Of a DNA stretch of 64,000 nt, positions 9,695 through 18,742 are shown one piece after another; position 1 is the first letter of the stretch, and every line of letters begins with the position of its first letter. A program made the translations under genes and the position numbers. Origin of the DNA: Calothrix sp. PCC 7103 (lineage in GTDB: Bacteria; Cyanobacteriota; Cyanobacteriia; Cyanobacteriales; Nostocaceae). Location of the stretch: contig NZ_KB217478.1 of the NCBI RefSeq assembly GCF_000331305.1, forward strand, positions 6,373,646 through 6,437,645, given 5' to 3'. The notes under the pieces are model-generated. The model was not told the origin of the DNA. It was given only the letters and a program-made list of their open reading frames with translations, and made no database searches.

Positions 9695-9990
9695 CCAACT
9701 GTCATAATGAACGCAGTGAAGTATCTCAATGCCATGTAAATTAGTAACTTTACCACAGAGACACAGAGTACACAGAGGAAAGAGATTAAATAAGTAAAGG
9801 ATATTAAAGATTGGCGCCTTTTCAACATTAATAACATCGACTAACAGTGTCAGTACAAAATCTGGCACAAACAACCACTAATACTAACCTCGCTTATAGT
9901 AACTTTATATTTATAAAAGCGGTGGAAGTATCCACATCTACCATCTAAACTGAGGATATTAGCCTCAATTATATCTGGAGGTGCTGCAAC
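9695..9990. other. Intergenic region with a dispersed ACAGAG-type repeat
   Basis: At 9752-9778 there is an ACCACAGAG...ACACAGAGG repeat. Versions of it, in either orientation, are found at 14353, 23040, 51688 and 59868, always between genes. No ORF is supported here. The promoter of the Uma2 gene must lie towards the right end. Confidence 0.5.
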
Positions 9991-10758
9991 ATGGTACAAC
10001 AAGTTACAGAATTTGAAACCGCCGACGATTTGGACTTTTACCCAGAGAGCGACGGTAAACCGATGGCGGAGAATACAATACAGTTTCGTTGGATTGTTTT
10101 AATTAAAGAAGGCTTAGAAATATTTTTTGCATCAGTTTTAGATGTATTTGTTGCTGGAGACTTATTATGGTATCCAGTTAGAGGTAATAAATATATAAAG
10201 TGTGCGCCAGATGCAATGGTAGTCTTTGGGAGACCAAAAGGCGATAGAGGTGCATACGTACAGCATCGTGAAGGTAACGTGGCGCCGCAAGTAGTATTTG
10301 AAGTTCTCTCACCCGGCAATAGAAGTGCCGAAATGAAAAGAAAGTTTAACTTTTACCAAAAATATGGAGTCGAAGAATACTATATTTATGACCCGATTAA
10401 AAATATTTTACAAGGTTGGTTACGCTCAAATAGCATATTAAAACCAATTGCGAATATAAATAACTGGACAAGCCCACGGTTAAATATCAAGTTTGTGCTA
10501 ACACCTGCAACACTTGAAATTTATGAACCAAACGGTGAAAAGTTTTTAACCCCCGTAGAATTAAAAGAAGAAAGTAAACTTGAACGGCAGCGGCGTCAAC
10601 AAGCTGAACAACAGGCTCAACTTGAACGACAACAGTGCGAACTGGAACGGCAAGCAAGATTGGATGCAGTGCGTCGAACACTACAAATGGGGTTAAGTGT
10701 AGAACAAGTTGCACAGGCATTTTCATTGACTGTACAAGAAATAGAGGAAATGAAGTAG
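9991..10758 (+). CDS. Uma2 family (DUF820) PD-(D/E)XK nuclease-fold protein
   Basis: 255 residues. The core has KCAPDAMVVFG and VVFEVLSPGNRSAEMKRKF, matching the Uma2 PD-(D/E)XK nuclease pattern (D, then E-x-lysine region), followed by YQKYGVEEYYIYDP. The C-terminus is a glutamine/arginine-rich coiled coil (ERQRRQQAEQQAQLERQQ) common in this family. Cyanobacteria hold dozens of Uma2 paralogues, often near transposable or repeated DNA; their function is not established. A good Shine-Dalgarno (CTGGAGG) precedes the ATG. It stands alone between helicase and toxin-antitoxin genes. Confidence 0.88.
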   Translation: MVQQVTEFETADDLDFYPESDGKPMAENTIQFRWIVLIKEGLEIFFASVLDVFVAGDLLWYPVRGNKYIKCAPDAMVVFGRPKGDRGAYVQHREGNVAPQVVFEVLSPGNRSAEMKRKFNFYQKYGVEEYYIYDPIKNILQGWLRSNSILKPIANINNWTSPRLNIKFVLTPATLEIYEPNGEKFLTPVELKEESKLERQRRQQAEQQAQLERQQCELERQARLDAVRRTLQMGLSVEQVAQAFSLTVQEIEEMK

Positions 10759-10803
10759 ATACATATATATAGGTTTTTTACAGGTAACATTCTTAAATCT
10801 ACA

Positions 10804-11181
10804 TTACCAATTTAGAACTATTAAGTTTGTTACTTTAACAAATTCTTGATCAGCTGTTACTAAAATTGCTCTTGCTTGAAGTGCGCTTGAAGCAACTATT
10901 GCATCTGGAAGTTTTAACCGATATTGTATGCGAGTTTGAATGATTTGTTCAATGAATGAATTATTATTGGCGAGTAAGTTTATCACTTCTACACGCTGTA
11001 AAAATTGCTCAAATAACTTTCGGTCTTCTTCACTAATCTGTGAGAAAGCTAGAAATTCAATTTGGCTGATAACTGAAATTCCAATCCACTCAGCATCTTG
11101 TAGTAATTTAACTAATGCTGTAGAACCCTTCAACAAAGCGACAATAGCATTCGTGTCAAGTAGATAGCGTTTACCACTCAT
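10804..11181 (-). CDS. vapC: VapC-like PIN-domain toxin
   Basis: 125 residues. The PIN signature acidic residues are visible: YLLDTNAIVALL (Asp8), SQIEFLAF (Glu near 42), KLPDAIVASSAL (Asp near 93) and VTADQEF (Asp near 110). Such toxins are Mg-dependent ribonucleases, often cutting tRNA. The ATG overlaps the 3' end of the upstream antitoxin gene by 11 bp, the usual arrangement for translational coupling. All catalytic residues are present, so the toxin is probably active when freed. Confidence 0.88.
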   Translation of the reverse strand: MSGKRYLLDTNAIVALLKGSTALVKLLQDAEWIGISVISQIEFLAFSQISEEDRKLFEQFLQRVEVINLLANNNSFIEQIIQTRIQYRLKLPDAIVASSALQARAILVTADQEFVKVTNLIVLNW

Positions 11182-11398
11182 CTCTTAATGCCCTTTGCAT
11201 AGCTACACTGTCACCCTCCCACTTTAAACGCCCTGCTAAATCTGAAAAATCGTAAGATTTTTTCTGAGTATTTTCTAGAATAGTACCTGGGTTTAAGACT
11301 ATGACTACATCAACGGCACCTGCCGATAAGTCTGTTGGTACATCAATATGTAAATTTCCTGAATCATCAATAACTGTTGCTAGCTTTAAGACTTTCAT
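11171..11398 (-). CDS. vapB: VapB-like antitoxin
   Basis: 75 residues with an N-terminal beta-rich part (LATVIDDSGNLHIDVPTDL) that resembles a swapped-hairpin or related DNA-binding fold, and an acidic/hydrophobic C-terminus (SYDFSDLAGRLKWEGDSVA) suited to wrapping the toxin. Identified mainly by position: first gene of a two-gene unit, overlapping the PIN toxin. It should bind its own promoter in the 160-bp gap to the M64 peptidase gene. Confidence 0.72.
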   Translation of the reverse strand: MKVLKLATVIDDSGNLHIDVPTDLSAGAVDVVIVLNPGTILENTQKKSYDFSDLAGRLKWEGDSVAMQRALRDEW

Positions 11399-11559
11399 AT
11401 GATTACAACTTTCACAGCTACTCCCAATTATATGAGATAAGGTTGGGGTTTCCTACCACAAGTGAATATCCTTTGGATAACGGATAACTGTACTTGTACT
11501 TGCTCAACCCAACCTACAATTACGTTCCTCAGCAATTTGTAACAGTTTTAGAGATTTGT

Positions 11560-12798
11560 TTATTTACAGATGCTCTCGTGTTTGAGTTTACGCTTTCGGG
11601 CTGAAGTCGTTGCTAAAGCGCTGAGGGCAAGGAGACCAAAGATAGTGCTAGGTTCTGGAATTGAGGTAGTATAGGTAACATTCCAGGAGACAAACTGCTC
11701 CAGAGAACTTTGGTTTGTCCGCACCCAGCCATTCACGGGGTCGAAGCCGGTTGGGTCAAAAGCACGAGCTAAGATGGTATAATCTCCTGCTCCATAACCG
11801 AAGTCGCGCAAATTAAATTTGTCTGCTTTAGCTGTTGGAATAAGATTACCGTTAACAAACCACTCTAAGTTAATGACGCCTTTATCGATGGGGTTTACAA
11901 AAAGTTGGGTGGGATTAACCAAAGGCGCCGTATTATCAAGCCAAGAATCAAGTGGATCGACTAAAGCATAAATATCAAGAATGATTTTCTCACGACTAAC
12001 TGCATCGAACGGTCGGTACAATGAGCGCATCTTTGAATTATCTGATGGGCGGTAAATTCCGGTATTGTAGTAACGTCCGCCTTCATAAGCACCAATAACT
12101 CCAATATCTGGTTGGTCATAACCTAGCCAGCGCGACCACTTGTTACCTGTAGGGTTTGTAGTAACGTTTACTTCGCTCGGTTCTCCTCCAATGTAAGGAG
12201 TGTCAAACCCACCATATTCATCGGCTAGTTGACTAAAAGAATGACCTATTTCGTGTAGGGCAACTTCTTTAGCAGAGTCGTTTCCACCTGCGTAAACAGC
12301 ATAAGCACCACCACCACCACCATACTTCGTATCGTTAACGATTACATACTGCATTTCTGCTGTCCACCCAGCACCAGCAAGAGCTGCATCGCGCACCGCA
12401 TTAGCTTGGAAATCATTAATGTAAAGCAACCGCTCAGTGATTCCATCATAATAGTAGCTGGCGCCGAGTGCTGTGTCGCGGAAAATATTTTCTACCGGAA
12501 CATCAGCTCCTGACTCGTTAGATACCACATCGATTTTATGTATATTGAAATAGTTACGGTATCGAAAAAATGGGTCGGAGTTTAAGGAGTTAGAGAACTG
12601 GTAGTCAAGATAGCCATTGATGTGATTGTTGTATGTTCCACTTGCTAGGTCTGCCTCTGTATATCCATCACCGAGAAAAACAGCATCTACTCGATTCGAG
12701 GATGAACCATTATTTCTAATTGTTGTAAACGTTGCACCGAGAGATGGTTCTGCAATTGTAGCCAGTAAAAATCCGATTAATAGCTTAAAAAATTTCAT
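11560..12798 (-). CDS. Secreted M64-family metallopeptidase with PEP-CTERM anchor
   Basis: 412 residues. Signal peptide at 1-21 (cleavage near SLGA-TFTT). The zinc site HEIGHSFSQLADEYGG (HEIGH at 182-186) and preceding VFLGDGYTEAD are typical of peptidase family M64 (IgA peptidase). The C-terminus has PEPST, a hydrophobic helix and RKRK, which is a PEP-CTERM exosortase sorting signal. So the protein is exported and probably processed at the cell surface or released to the sheath. No neighbour explains its substrate. A 160-bp gap separates it from vapB; it has its own promoter region at 12799-13167. Confidence 0.88.
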   Translation of the reverse strand: MKFFKLLIGFLLATIAEPSLGATFTTIRNNGSSSNRVDAVFLGDGYTEADLASGTYNNHINGYLDYQFSNSLNSDPFFRYRNYFNIHKIDVVSNESGADVPVENIFRDTALGASYYYDGITERLLYINDFQANAVRDAALAGAGWTAEMQYVIVNDTKYGGGGGAYAVYAGGNDSAKEVALHEIGHSFSQLADEYGGFDTPYIGGEPSEVNVTTNPTGNKWSRWLGYDQPDIGVIGAYEGGRYYNTGIYRPSDNSKMRSLYRPFDAVSREKIILDIYALVDPLDSWLDNTAPLVNPTQLFVNPIDKGVINLEWFVNGNLIPTAKADKFNLRDFGYGAGDYTILARAFDPTGFDPVNGWVRTNQSSLEQFVSWNVTYTTSIPEPSTIFGLLALSALATTSARKRKLKHESICK

Positions 12799-13167
12799 TT
12801 AAACTTCAAAATTTGTTATCAAGAGACGCGAGTAAACGACTTTAAACAAACTTTAAATTAATGTCATACTGACATAATTACTGTTTGCTCAGTAGTTTTA
12901 CGAAAAGCCAATTATAATATTTATACCTGAAAATATGGCAAAAAAATTATCTTCACCAACACTTTATAGAATCACAGGAAAAATTAAATATTTAGATTTG
13001 CTTTTATCCGTGTTTACAACTAACATCAACAAGCGCACACGTTGACTAGCAAATATAAAAATCTAAAAATGCTGTGGTGTTAGCGTTACTCTTTGCTGTT
13101 CAGTGTTGACAATTTTTTAGCGTGTACATGCTTGAATGGTAAAAGTGAAATTTTGTCATATCAAAGT

Positions 13168-14352
13168 ATGCAGCAAAAAGGCGCCGCGTTAAAGTTTGTA
13201 ATATTAATTGGATTTGTGAGTTTATGTGCGGATGCTACCTATGAAGGAGCGCGCAGTATTACAGGAGCTTATTTGCAAGTATTAGGCGCCAGTGGTACAG
13301 TAGTAGGTTTAGTTGCTGGGTTTGGCGAGTTAATAGGTTACGGGTTACGTTTATTTATTGGGTATTTAAGTGACCAAAGTAAGAAATATTGGGGTATTAC
13401 AACACTTGGCTTTATTTTAAATACGGCAGTTGTACCACTGCTTGCATTTGCTGGTAGATGGGAAGTAGCTGCTGGTCTGATGATGGCAGAACGTACAGGT
13501 AAAGCAGTTCGTACACCTCCACGTGATGCTTTGCTGTCGTATGCAGTAAGTCAGGTTGGTAATGGTTTTGGGTTTGGGTTACACGAAGCAATGGATCAAA
13601 TAGGCGCCGTTATTGGCCCGTTATCTGTTGCTGCTGTAGTATATTTTCAAGGAGAATATAAAAACGGCTTTCTAATTTTAGTAGTTCCTGCTGTTTTAGG
13701 ATTGATAGTATTATTAGTCGGACAAAGAATTTACCCAAACCCTCGTGATTTTGAGCCAGGTAACATCACAAATAATCAAGGATTACCGAAAATTTTTTGG
13801 TATTACTTAGTCGCTGTAGCAATTGTTGCCGCTGGATATGTGGATTTTCCGTTAATTGCTTATCACTTTCAAAAGCATAATGTTGCTTCAGGGCTTACCA
13901 TTCCATTATTTTATGCTTTAGCAATGGGAGTTGACGCAATCGCAGCACTTTTATTTGGTTATCTTTTTGACTTATTTGGTATTTCTACTTTAGCAATTGC
14001 CGCTTTCACATCAGCGTTTTTTGCTCCGTTACTGTTTTTAGATAATACTAATCTGGTTTTACTAGGGGTTATAGTTTGGGGTATCGGAATGGGCGCCCAA
14101 GAGTCTATAGTAAAAGCAGCAGTCGCTAAAATAGTACCCCCGGATATACGAGCTACAGCATATGGCATATTTAGCACAGGGTACGGGATAGCCTGGTTTT
14201 TAGGAAGCGCTTTAATGGGGATTTTATATGATAAATCGATTAATTGGCTAGTGGGTTTTTCGGTTGTGAGTCAACTTATAGCAGTTCCTATGTTTGTTTG
14301 GATTAAAGCTGAAGATAAAAAATTTAGAAACACACGCGATACCTCTATATAA
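13168..14352 (+). CDS. MFS transporter
   Basis: About 394 residues with 11-12 membrane helices. Between helices 2 and 3 the loop GYLSDQSKKYWG matches the MFS motif A (GxxxDRxGRR type), and a conserved AERTGKAVRTPPRDALLS follows helix 4. The string RTPPRDAL is typical of a cyanobacterial/proteobacterial MFS group of unknown substrate. The longest ORF starts at a TTG at 13093, but the ATG at 13168 starts the natural N-terminus just before helix 1, so I use it; no clear Shine-Dalgarno is seen at either. Monocistronic. Confidence 0.85.
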   Translation: MQQKGAALKFVILIGFVSLCADATYEGARSITGAYLQVLGASGTVVGLVAGFGELIGYGLRLFIGYLSDQSKKYWGITTLGFILNTAVVPLLAFAGRWEVAAGLMMAERTGKAVRTPPRDALLSYAVSQVGNGFGFGLHEAMDQIGAVIGPLSVAAVVYFQGEYKNGFLILVVPAVLGLIVLLVGQRIYPNPRDFEPGNITNNQGLPKIFWYYLVAVAIVAAGYVDFPLIAYHFQKHNVASGLTIPLFYALAMGVDAIAALLFGYLFDLFGISTLAIAAFTSAFFAPLLFLDNTNLVLLGVIVWGIGMGAQESIVKAAVAKIVPPDIRATAYGIFSTGYGIAWFLGSALMGILYDKSINWLVGFSVVSQLIAVPMFVWIKAEDKKFRNTRDTSI

Positions 14353-14422
14353 CCTCCTCTGTGTCTCTGTGGTAAAAAATAAACCGCAAAGGACGCTGCA
14401 TAACGCAAAGGAAGAAAAGAAG

Positions 14423-14644
14423 TTACTCTTTACTCATTTTATTTTTAGTTAGTTGGTTTAGAAACTTGGTATTATCATAGTAATGTTCAAGTGAAAGAAG
14501 TTTTAAATCTTCACTAACATGGGCAACGCTAACTCCAATAATTTGAATAGTTTCACCCGTAGGTTGATAATTTTTATACTCACCTTCAAAACGTCCCCAA
14601 TGGCGCCACTTAAAGGTAATTACTGGTGGTGCTGAGTATATTTG
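14423..14644 (-). pseudogene. SnoaL-like/NTF2-fold gene remnant (C-terminal part only)
   Basis: Reading the minus strand ending at TAA (14423-14425) gives about 73 residues, including TFKWRHWGRFEGEY, PTGETIQIIGVSVAHVSED and LLSLEHYYDNTKFL. This fits the C-terminal half of SnoaL-like polyketide-cyclase-fold proteins. There is no start codon: the 5' side stops where a 31-bp repeat (14645-14675) begins. I take it as a truncated gene. The family call is by eye. Confidence 0.6.
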
Positions 14645-14675
14645 CTTGCAACGGATGCAACGGATGTAACGGATA
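14645..14675. repeat. 31-bp dispersed repeat (AACGGATG type)
   Basis: Contains CTTGCAACGGATGCAACGG and a further AACGGATA. Its reverse complement occurs at 19387-19417 with one difference, and a shorter copy is at 59771-59789. Two of the three copies touch a truncated gene. Confidence 0.75.
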
Positions 14676-14772
14676 GTTGATTACCTGAATTTAACCAAAA
14701 TCTAAAATAATAGAAATATTAAGTTATTGAGAATATTTAGCCAAATGCTTTTAGCTTACCAGGGGGTAAAAT

Positions 14773-16068
14773 ATGGCTGTTACTAACCCACAGCCTCAAT
14801 TGAAACGTGAGTTAGGAGTATTCGGCGCCACCTTTATGGGTTTGGGGTCAATAGTTGGTACGGGGGTATTTGTTAGTATTGGTATTGCAGCAGGAATTGC
14901 TGGGCCAATGGTAATAGTAGCAATAGCAATAGGTGCCTTAGTAGCAACTTTTAATGGACTCAACAGCGCACAGTTAGCAGCAAGTCATCCGGTAAGTGGT
15001 GGTAGTTATGAATATGGGTATAAATATTTAACTCCAGCGTTTGGGTTTACAGCAGGTTGGATGTTTTTGGTAGCAAAGACAGCTTCAGCAGCAACAGCAG
15101 CTTTAGGTTTCGCTGGATATTTAGTTAATATTCTAGGTTTAAGTTCAACCTTGATTGTTCCAATTGCTTTTATTACTGTAGCAATTATGACCGTAATTGT
15201 TCTCAGTGGAATAAAGCGCTCGAATTTAGCTAACACTGTAATAGTATCTGTAACGTTGTTATCTTTAGTGTTTTTTATTCTGGTTTGCTTACCCCGTGCA
15301 ATTACAGAAGGTGCAAGTAATTTATCACCAACATTGAGCGAAGTTTCTTTAGCCAATATACTTCAAGCTAGCGCGCTGATGTTTGTAGCTTACACAGGTT
15401 ATGGACGTATAGCGACAATGGGGGAAGAAGCCAAAAACCCACGGGTAACTATTCCCAGAGCAATGATTGTTTGTTTGTTGGTGACAATGTTGCTTTATAT
15501 AACAGTAGCAATGGTTGGTATTGGTGCAGTGGGAGTAAATGTATTAGGTAATCAAAGTCCACAAATTAAAACGGCGCCTTTGGAAGCAGCAGTTCGTATT
15601 GTAGCAGGTAGTGGCGCCAGCGTAGTTATAGCAATAGGCGCCATGACAGCAATGTTAGGTGTACTGTTAAATTTAATACTCGGATTATCGCGCGTCTGGT
15701 TAGCAATGGGAAGACGCTTTGATGCACCAAGATTTTTAGCACGTTTAAACCAACAGCAAACAACACCACACTATGCAGTAATATTAGTAGGCGCCACAAT
15801 AGCCCTATTAGTATTATTAGGTAACGTAAAAACAACCTGGTCATTCAGTGCATTTAGCGTATTGATATACTATGCAATCACCAACTTCGCAGCATTAAAA
15901 CTCTCACCTCAAGAACGACTTTATCCTAAATGGATAGCCATCCTAGGAATATTATCCTGTTTATTCTTAGCATTCTGGGTAGAATCATCAATTTGGCAAA
16001 TTGGGATAGGATTAATAATCGCAGGTTTAATTTGGCACAAAGTTAGACGTGCCGTAGCAGCAAATTAA
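14773..16068 (+). CDS. APC superfamily amino acid permease
   Basis: 431 residues with about 12 membrane helices. Helix 1 carries the APC signature MGLGSIVGTGVFVSIG (unwound GxG substrate site), followed by HPVSGGSYEYGYKYL and, later, MGEEAKNPRVTIPRA, which is conserved in cationic/neutral amino acid transporters. Substrate cannot be predicted. A Shine-Dalgarno-like CAGGGGG precedes the ATG. GGCGCC occurs five times within it, often encoding Gly-Ala. Confidence 0.88.
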   Translation: MAVTNPQPQLKRELGVFGATFMGLGSIVGTGVFVSIGIAAGIAGPMVIVAIAIGALVATFNGLNSAQLAASHPVSGGSYEYGYKYLTPAFGFTAGWMFLVAKTASAATAALGFAGYLVNILGLSSTLIVPIAFITVAIMTVIVLSGIKRSNLANTVIVSVTLLSLVFFILVCLPRAITEGASNLSPTLSEVSLANILQASALMFVAYTGYGRIATMGEEAKNPRVTIPRAMIVCLLVTMLLYITVAMVGIGAVGVNVLGNQSPQIKTAPLEAAVRIVAGSGASVVIAIGAMTAMLGVLLNLILGLSRVWLAMGRRFDAPRFLARLNQQQTTPHYAVILVGATIALLVLLGNVKTTWSFSAFSVLIYYAITNFAALKLSPQERLYPKWIAILGILSCLFLAFWVESSIWQIGIGLIIAGLIWHKVRRAVAAN

Positions 16069-16080
16069 CCTCTTGTACCT

Positions 16081-16114
16081 CTTGTGGGATGGGCATCCTT
16101 GCCCGTCCCAAACA
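16081..16114. repeat. CTTGTGGGA-type palindromic repeat
   Basis: CTTGTGGGATGGGCATCC followed by a GCCCGTCCCA arm: a dispersed hairpin between convergent genes, possibly acting as a terminator for the permease gene. Related copies are at 1285, 23413 and 48189. Confidence 0.6.
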
Positions 16115-16149
16115 AATAATGTGCTAAAGTTACCTTATATAAGCTTTTT

Positions 16150-16824
16150 TTAACTCTCTCCTACCTTGATTAACGCATCTTCTGCCGCTGCTTTTTCGGC
16201 TTCTTTTTTATTCTTTCCTCTACCCTTACCATATACCTTACCTTCAACCACTACTTTTGCCAAAAACAGTGGTGCATGTGGTAATCCACCTTCATCGACT
16301 GTTATATACTTAGGAGGGTTTTTGGAAACATTTTGTTGTACCCACTTTTGAAACCGATTCTTTGAATCAACATCAGAACGAGATACAAAAATGCTTTTGG
16401 GAACTGCGTCAAAAAGTGGTTCAATAATCTTTTTCAGCGCCTTAGTGTCACAGTCATTATCAAGATAATAGGCGCCAACAACAGCCTCAAATGTACTACT
16501 GAGTAAATTCTCATTATAAAAACCACCTTCTTGGATAGTACCCTTTCCTAAACGCATCCGAAAATCTAAACCAACTTCAGTAGCAAATTTAGCTAGCTGC
16601 TTCTCATCAACCAACGCAGAACGTCTACGAGTTAATTCATCTTCGCTTTTATCTGGAAAACGATGAAATAAATATTGCCCACTAAGAAAATTTAATATAG
16701 CATCACCTAAAAATTCTAACCGCTCATTGTGTTCTCCGGCGCCTGGGTTTTCATAAGCATATGAACGATGAGTAAGCGCGTGACGCAGAAGTTTTTCATT
16801 ACGAAATTTTAATAATTCATGCAT
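16150..16824 (-). CDS. rnc: Ribonuclease III
   Basis: About 224 residues. The catalytic signature NERLEFLGDAIL is intact, a second acidic helix (STFEAVVGAYYLD) supplies the remaining metal ligands, and the C-terminus is a double-stranded RNA-binding domain ending GKGRGKNKKEAEKAAAEDAL. It cuts double-stranded RNA such as rRNA precursors. The longest ORF adds a hydrophobic 25-residue stretch from 16899, which RNase III does not have; the ATG at 16824 (MHELLKFRNEKLLRHALTHR) is the likely start. Cyanobacteria often carry more than one RNase III, so this may be one of several. Confidence 0.92.
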   Translation of the reverse strand: MHELLKFRNEKLLRHALTHRSYAYENPGAGEHNERLEFLGDAILNFLSGQYLFHRFPDKSEDELTRRRSALVDEKQLAKFATEVGLDFRMRLGKGTIQEGGFYNENLLSSTFEAVVGAYYLDNDCDTKALKKIIEPLFDAVPKSIFVSRSDVDSKNRFQKWVQQNVSKNPPKYITVDEGGLPHAPLFLAKVVVEGKVYGKGRGKNKKEAEKAAAEDALIKVGES

Positions 16825-16924
16825 TTGATTAAAAATTTGACCTAATATAGAGATACATATCACAATAAAAAACCGATTTATCGCAGCTACGAGCATCACG
16901 CACTAAAGTAGATGGCAATTAAAT

Positions 16925-17671
16925 TTAAGCCAGAAATAATTGATTATCCTTCATGATAATTTTGCCATCATCTACAACAGCATTTATAAACTTACTAAAA
17001 CGTGAAAACTTAATACCGTTGTCTGTACGAATACAGCGACAACCCTGGTAGGAAGGGAAACTTTTACGCATTAAACTATCAATATAACTTAGTCTTGTTG
17101 ATTTATTTTGGCTTAATGCGGTTTGAACTGCCTGAATTAAATACTTAATAGCTTCACAATAATTAAGTTCAGGTAAAGCAACTTCAGTTGGAACTTTTGA
17201 AGTCAAAGACTCTGCAAACTCTACCATCAGTTGTTGTAAACTATGGAGATAATAAAATGTACTAGCAGACTCTTTTAATTCAGCCTTGACATTACCACTT
17301 TGAGCGACTACTATAACATGCTTACCTTTTTCCTTCAAAGTTTCAACTAAATCTACAAAGTCTCCATCTCCCGACACAAGAATAATAATATCTGGAGATT
17401 GAGATTTACGAATATCTTTGATTAAGTCAAACACTATTTGATTATCCAAAGAATTTTTAAGTGGGCAAGGAACATCTTTATAAGTGACATTTGGAATTCC
17501 CAAGCACCTATTATTACTAAAAGAATTGTAATAAATTTTAGTTTTGAGTAATGTTCCTATTGATTTAGCAAAATTCTGCAATAAACTTACAGTTTTTTCG
17601 TCCAACTTGACATTTTGATAGTCACAGTAAATGGAAACACAAGCTTGCTTTGTGCTTGATGGTGTAACCAT
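16925..17671 (-). CDS. NYN-domain (PIN-like) protein with C-terminal OST-HTH-like region
   Basis: About 248 residues. The NYN core has VSIYCDYQNVKL near the start, VFDLIKDI in the middle and PDIIILVSGDGDFVDLVETL with the conserved SGDGDF acidic cluster, giving a putative RNase active site. The last 80 residues (KSTRLSYIDSLMRKSFPSY...FINAVVDDGKI) look like an OST-HTH/LOTUS RNA-binding fold, a known partner of NYN domains. Start chosen at ATG 17671 because GAGG lies upstream and it removes a non-conserved 15-residue extension from 17716. It follows rnc with about 100 bp between, so an RNA-processing role is plausible for both. Confidence 0.75.
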   Translation of the reverse strand: MVTPSSTKQACVSIYCDYQNVKLDEKTVSLLQNFAKSIGTLLKTKIYYNSFSNNRCLGIPNVTYKDVPCPLKNSLDNQIVFDLIKDIRKSQSPDIIILVSGDGDFVDLVETLKEKGKHVIVVAQSGNVKAELKESASTFYYLHSLQQLMVEFAESLTSKVPTEVALPELNYCEAIKYLIQAVQTALSQNKSTRLSYIDSLMRKSFPSYQGCRCIRTDNGIKFSRFSKFINAVVDDGKIIMKDNQLFLA

Positions 17672-17716
17672 GATAAATAAGTCCTCAATATTTTTTGGGA
17701 CAGCACAATATGCCAA

Positions 17717-18166
17717 GCACTGAATATAAAATTAGATAATACAAAAAAGTCATTAAAGCTAGACCTTTTCTTGAAATAACTAATCTTATGTCTCGATTAC
17801 AGTCTCAGTTATAGGATTTTGCTTATCCTGAATGGTGTCAAGTCAACCAGTTTGACAAACGTTTAGTAAAAAGTTAAAGTCCATATCGCCAACTTAATGC
17901 TACACATTTAGCAAACGGGATGACCTGGCACTACGCAGGATAACCAGAATCCAACAACTGAGACAACAATCAAATTTTATGCTTATGCTTGATAATTATT
18001 ATTTTGTCCTTATGATATACAACATATCCATACTGGTACAAGCTTGTCAATATTATTTACACAATCTTTACAGAATTGAAGGCGCCATCAAAGCTTTGGA
18101 CAGCACCCCCACATCCAAAATTCCTTTATCTCATAACTCTGCTGGAACGTGTAAGTTTATAAATAA
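17717..18166. other. Decayed intergenic region
   Basis: No intact gene. Short open stretches are broken by stops in every frame, and a recognisable helicase fragment lies at 18072-18149. The rest could not be assigned. Confidence 0.4.
18072..18149 (+). pseudogene. Fragment duplicated from a PLD-SNF2 helicase gene
   Basis: This 78-bp stretch encodes RIEGAIKALDSTPTSKIP and continues SHNSAGT. The intact helicase 4.4 kb downstream encodes RILGAIKATDNTPTSKIP and SHNSAVT at 22517-22594, and the DNA agrees at most positions. The flanks do not match, so it is a small remnant of a paralogue or a local copy. It runs into the 3' end of the neighbouring Uma2 gene region. Confidence 0.65.
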
Positions 18167-18742
18167 TTAGGCAGGAAAAATTTTGCTTAAATCGATTGAT
18201 AAATCAGGGAAACAAGGTATTTTTACGGTTTGATTTGGTAATTCAACGCGCTTGTTTCGATAATTATATTTACCTTGATTATCTTGATACGGCTCGCTAT
18301 AACATTCCAATTTGTTATCAGCTAAATTAAATATCCAATAATCAGAAATACCAGCTTCAGCATATAAGGGTAATTTTACATCTTGGTCATAATCTATAGA
18401 TGAGTCGGAAACTTCTACAACGAGCAACACGTCATCAGGAGCAGGATTGGCAGAAAAATAGTCATCTGAACGGTTTTTTACTATAGCAAAATCTGGTTCT
18501 GGTTCGCTGTTGGGGGGTAAAGTAATAGGAGCTTGACATTGTAAAGTTGCTCTGCCATCAACTAATTTGGGCAGTTCTTTCAATAATTTTCTTAGGCAAG
18601 TCTCATGTGCCTTACCTTTTGCAGGCATCTCGATAATTTCTCCTTGAATTAGCTCAATCCGACTATCTTCATGGAAAAAGCCTAGTTCTGCTAACTTATG
18701 GTACTCATCAAGAGTGAAACGTTTAGCTTGAGCAATTGCCAT
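18167..18742 (-). CDS. Uma2 family (DUF820) protein
   Basis: 191 residues with the compact Uma2 layout: FTLDEYHKLAELGFF, then RIELIQGEIIEM (Glu of the fold), PEPDFAIVKN (catalytic Asp), VLLVVEVSDSSIDYDQDVKL (Glu and Lys) and LYAEAGISDYWIFNL. All PD-(D/E)XK positions are present. Second Uma2 gene in the window; unlike the one at 9991 it lacks the C-terminal coiled coil. Function of the family is unknown. It is surrounded by decayed genes and repeats. Confidence 0.88.
   Translation of the reverse strand: MAIAQAKRFTLDEYHKLAELGFFHEDSRIELIQGEIIEMPAKGKAHETCLRKLLKELPKLVDGRATLQCQAPITLPPNSEPEPDFAIVKNRSDDYFSANPAPDDVLLVVEVSDSSIDYDQDVKLPLYAEAGISDYWIFNLADNKLECYSEPYQDNQGKYNYRNKRVELPNQTVKIPCFPDLSIDLSKIFPA

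Noticed and set aside
17820-17990. Possible thermonuclease-like fragment (LNATHLANGMTWHYAG)
   Set aside because: Only one short stretch fits; stops interrupt all frames, so there is not enough to call.
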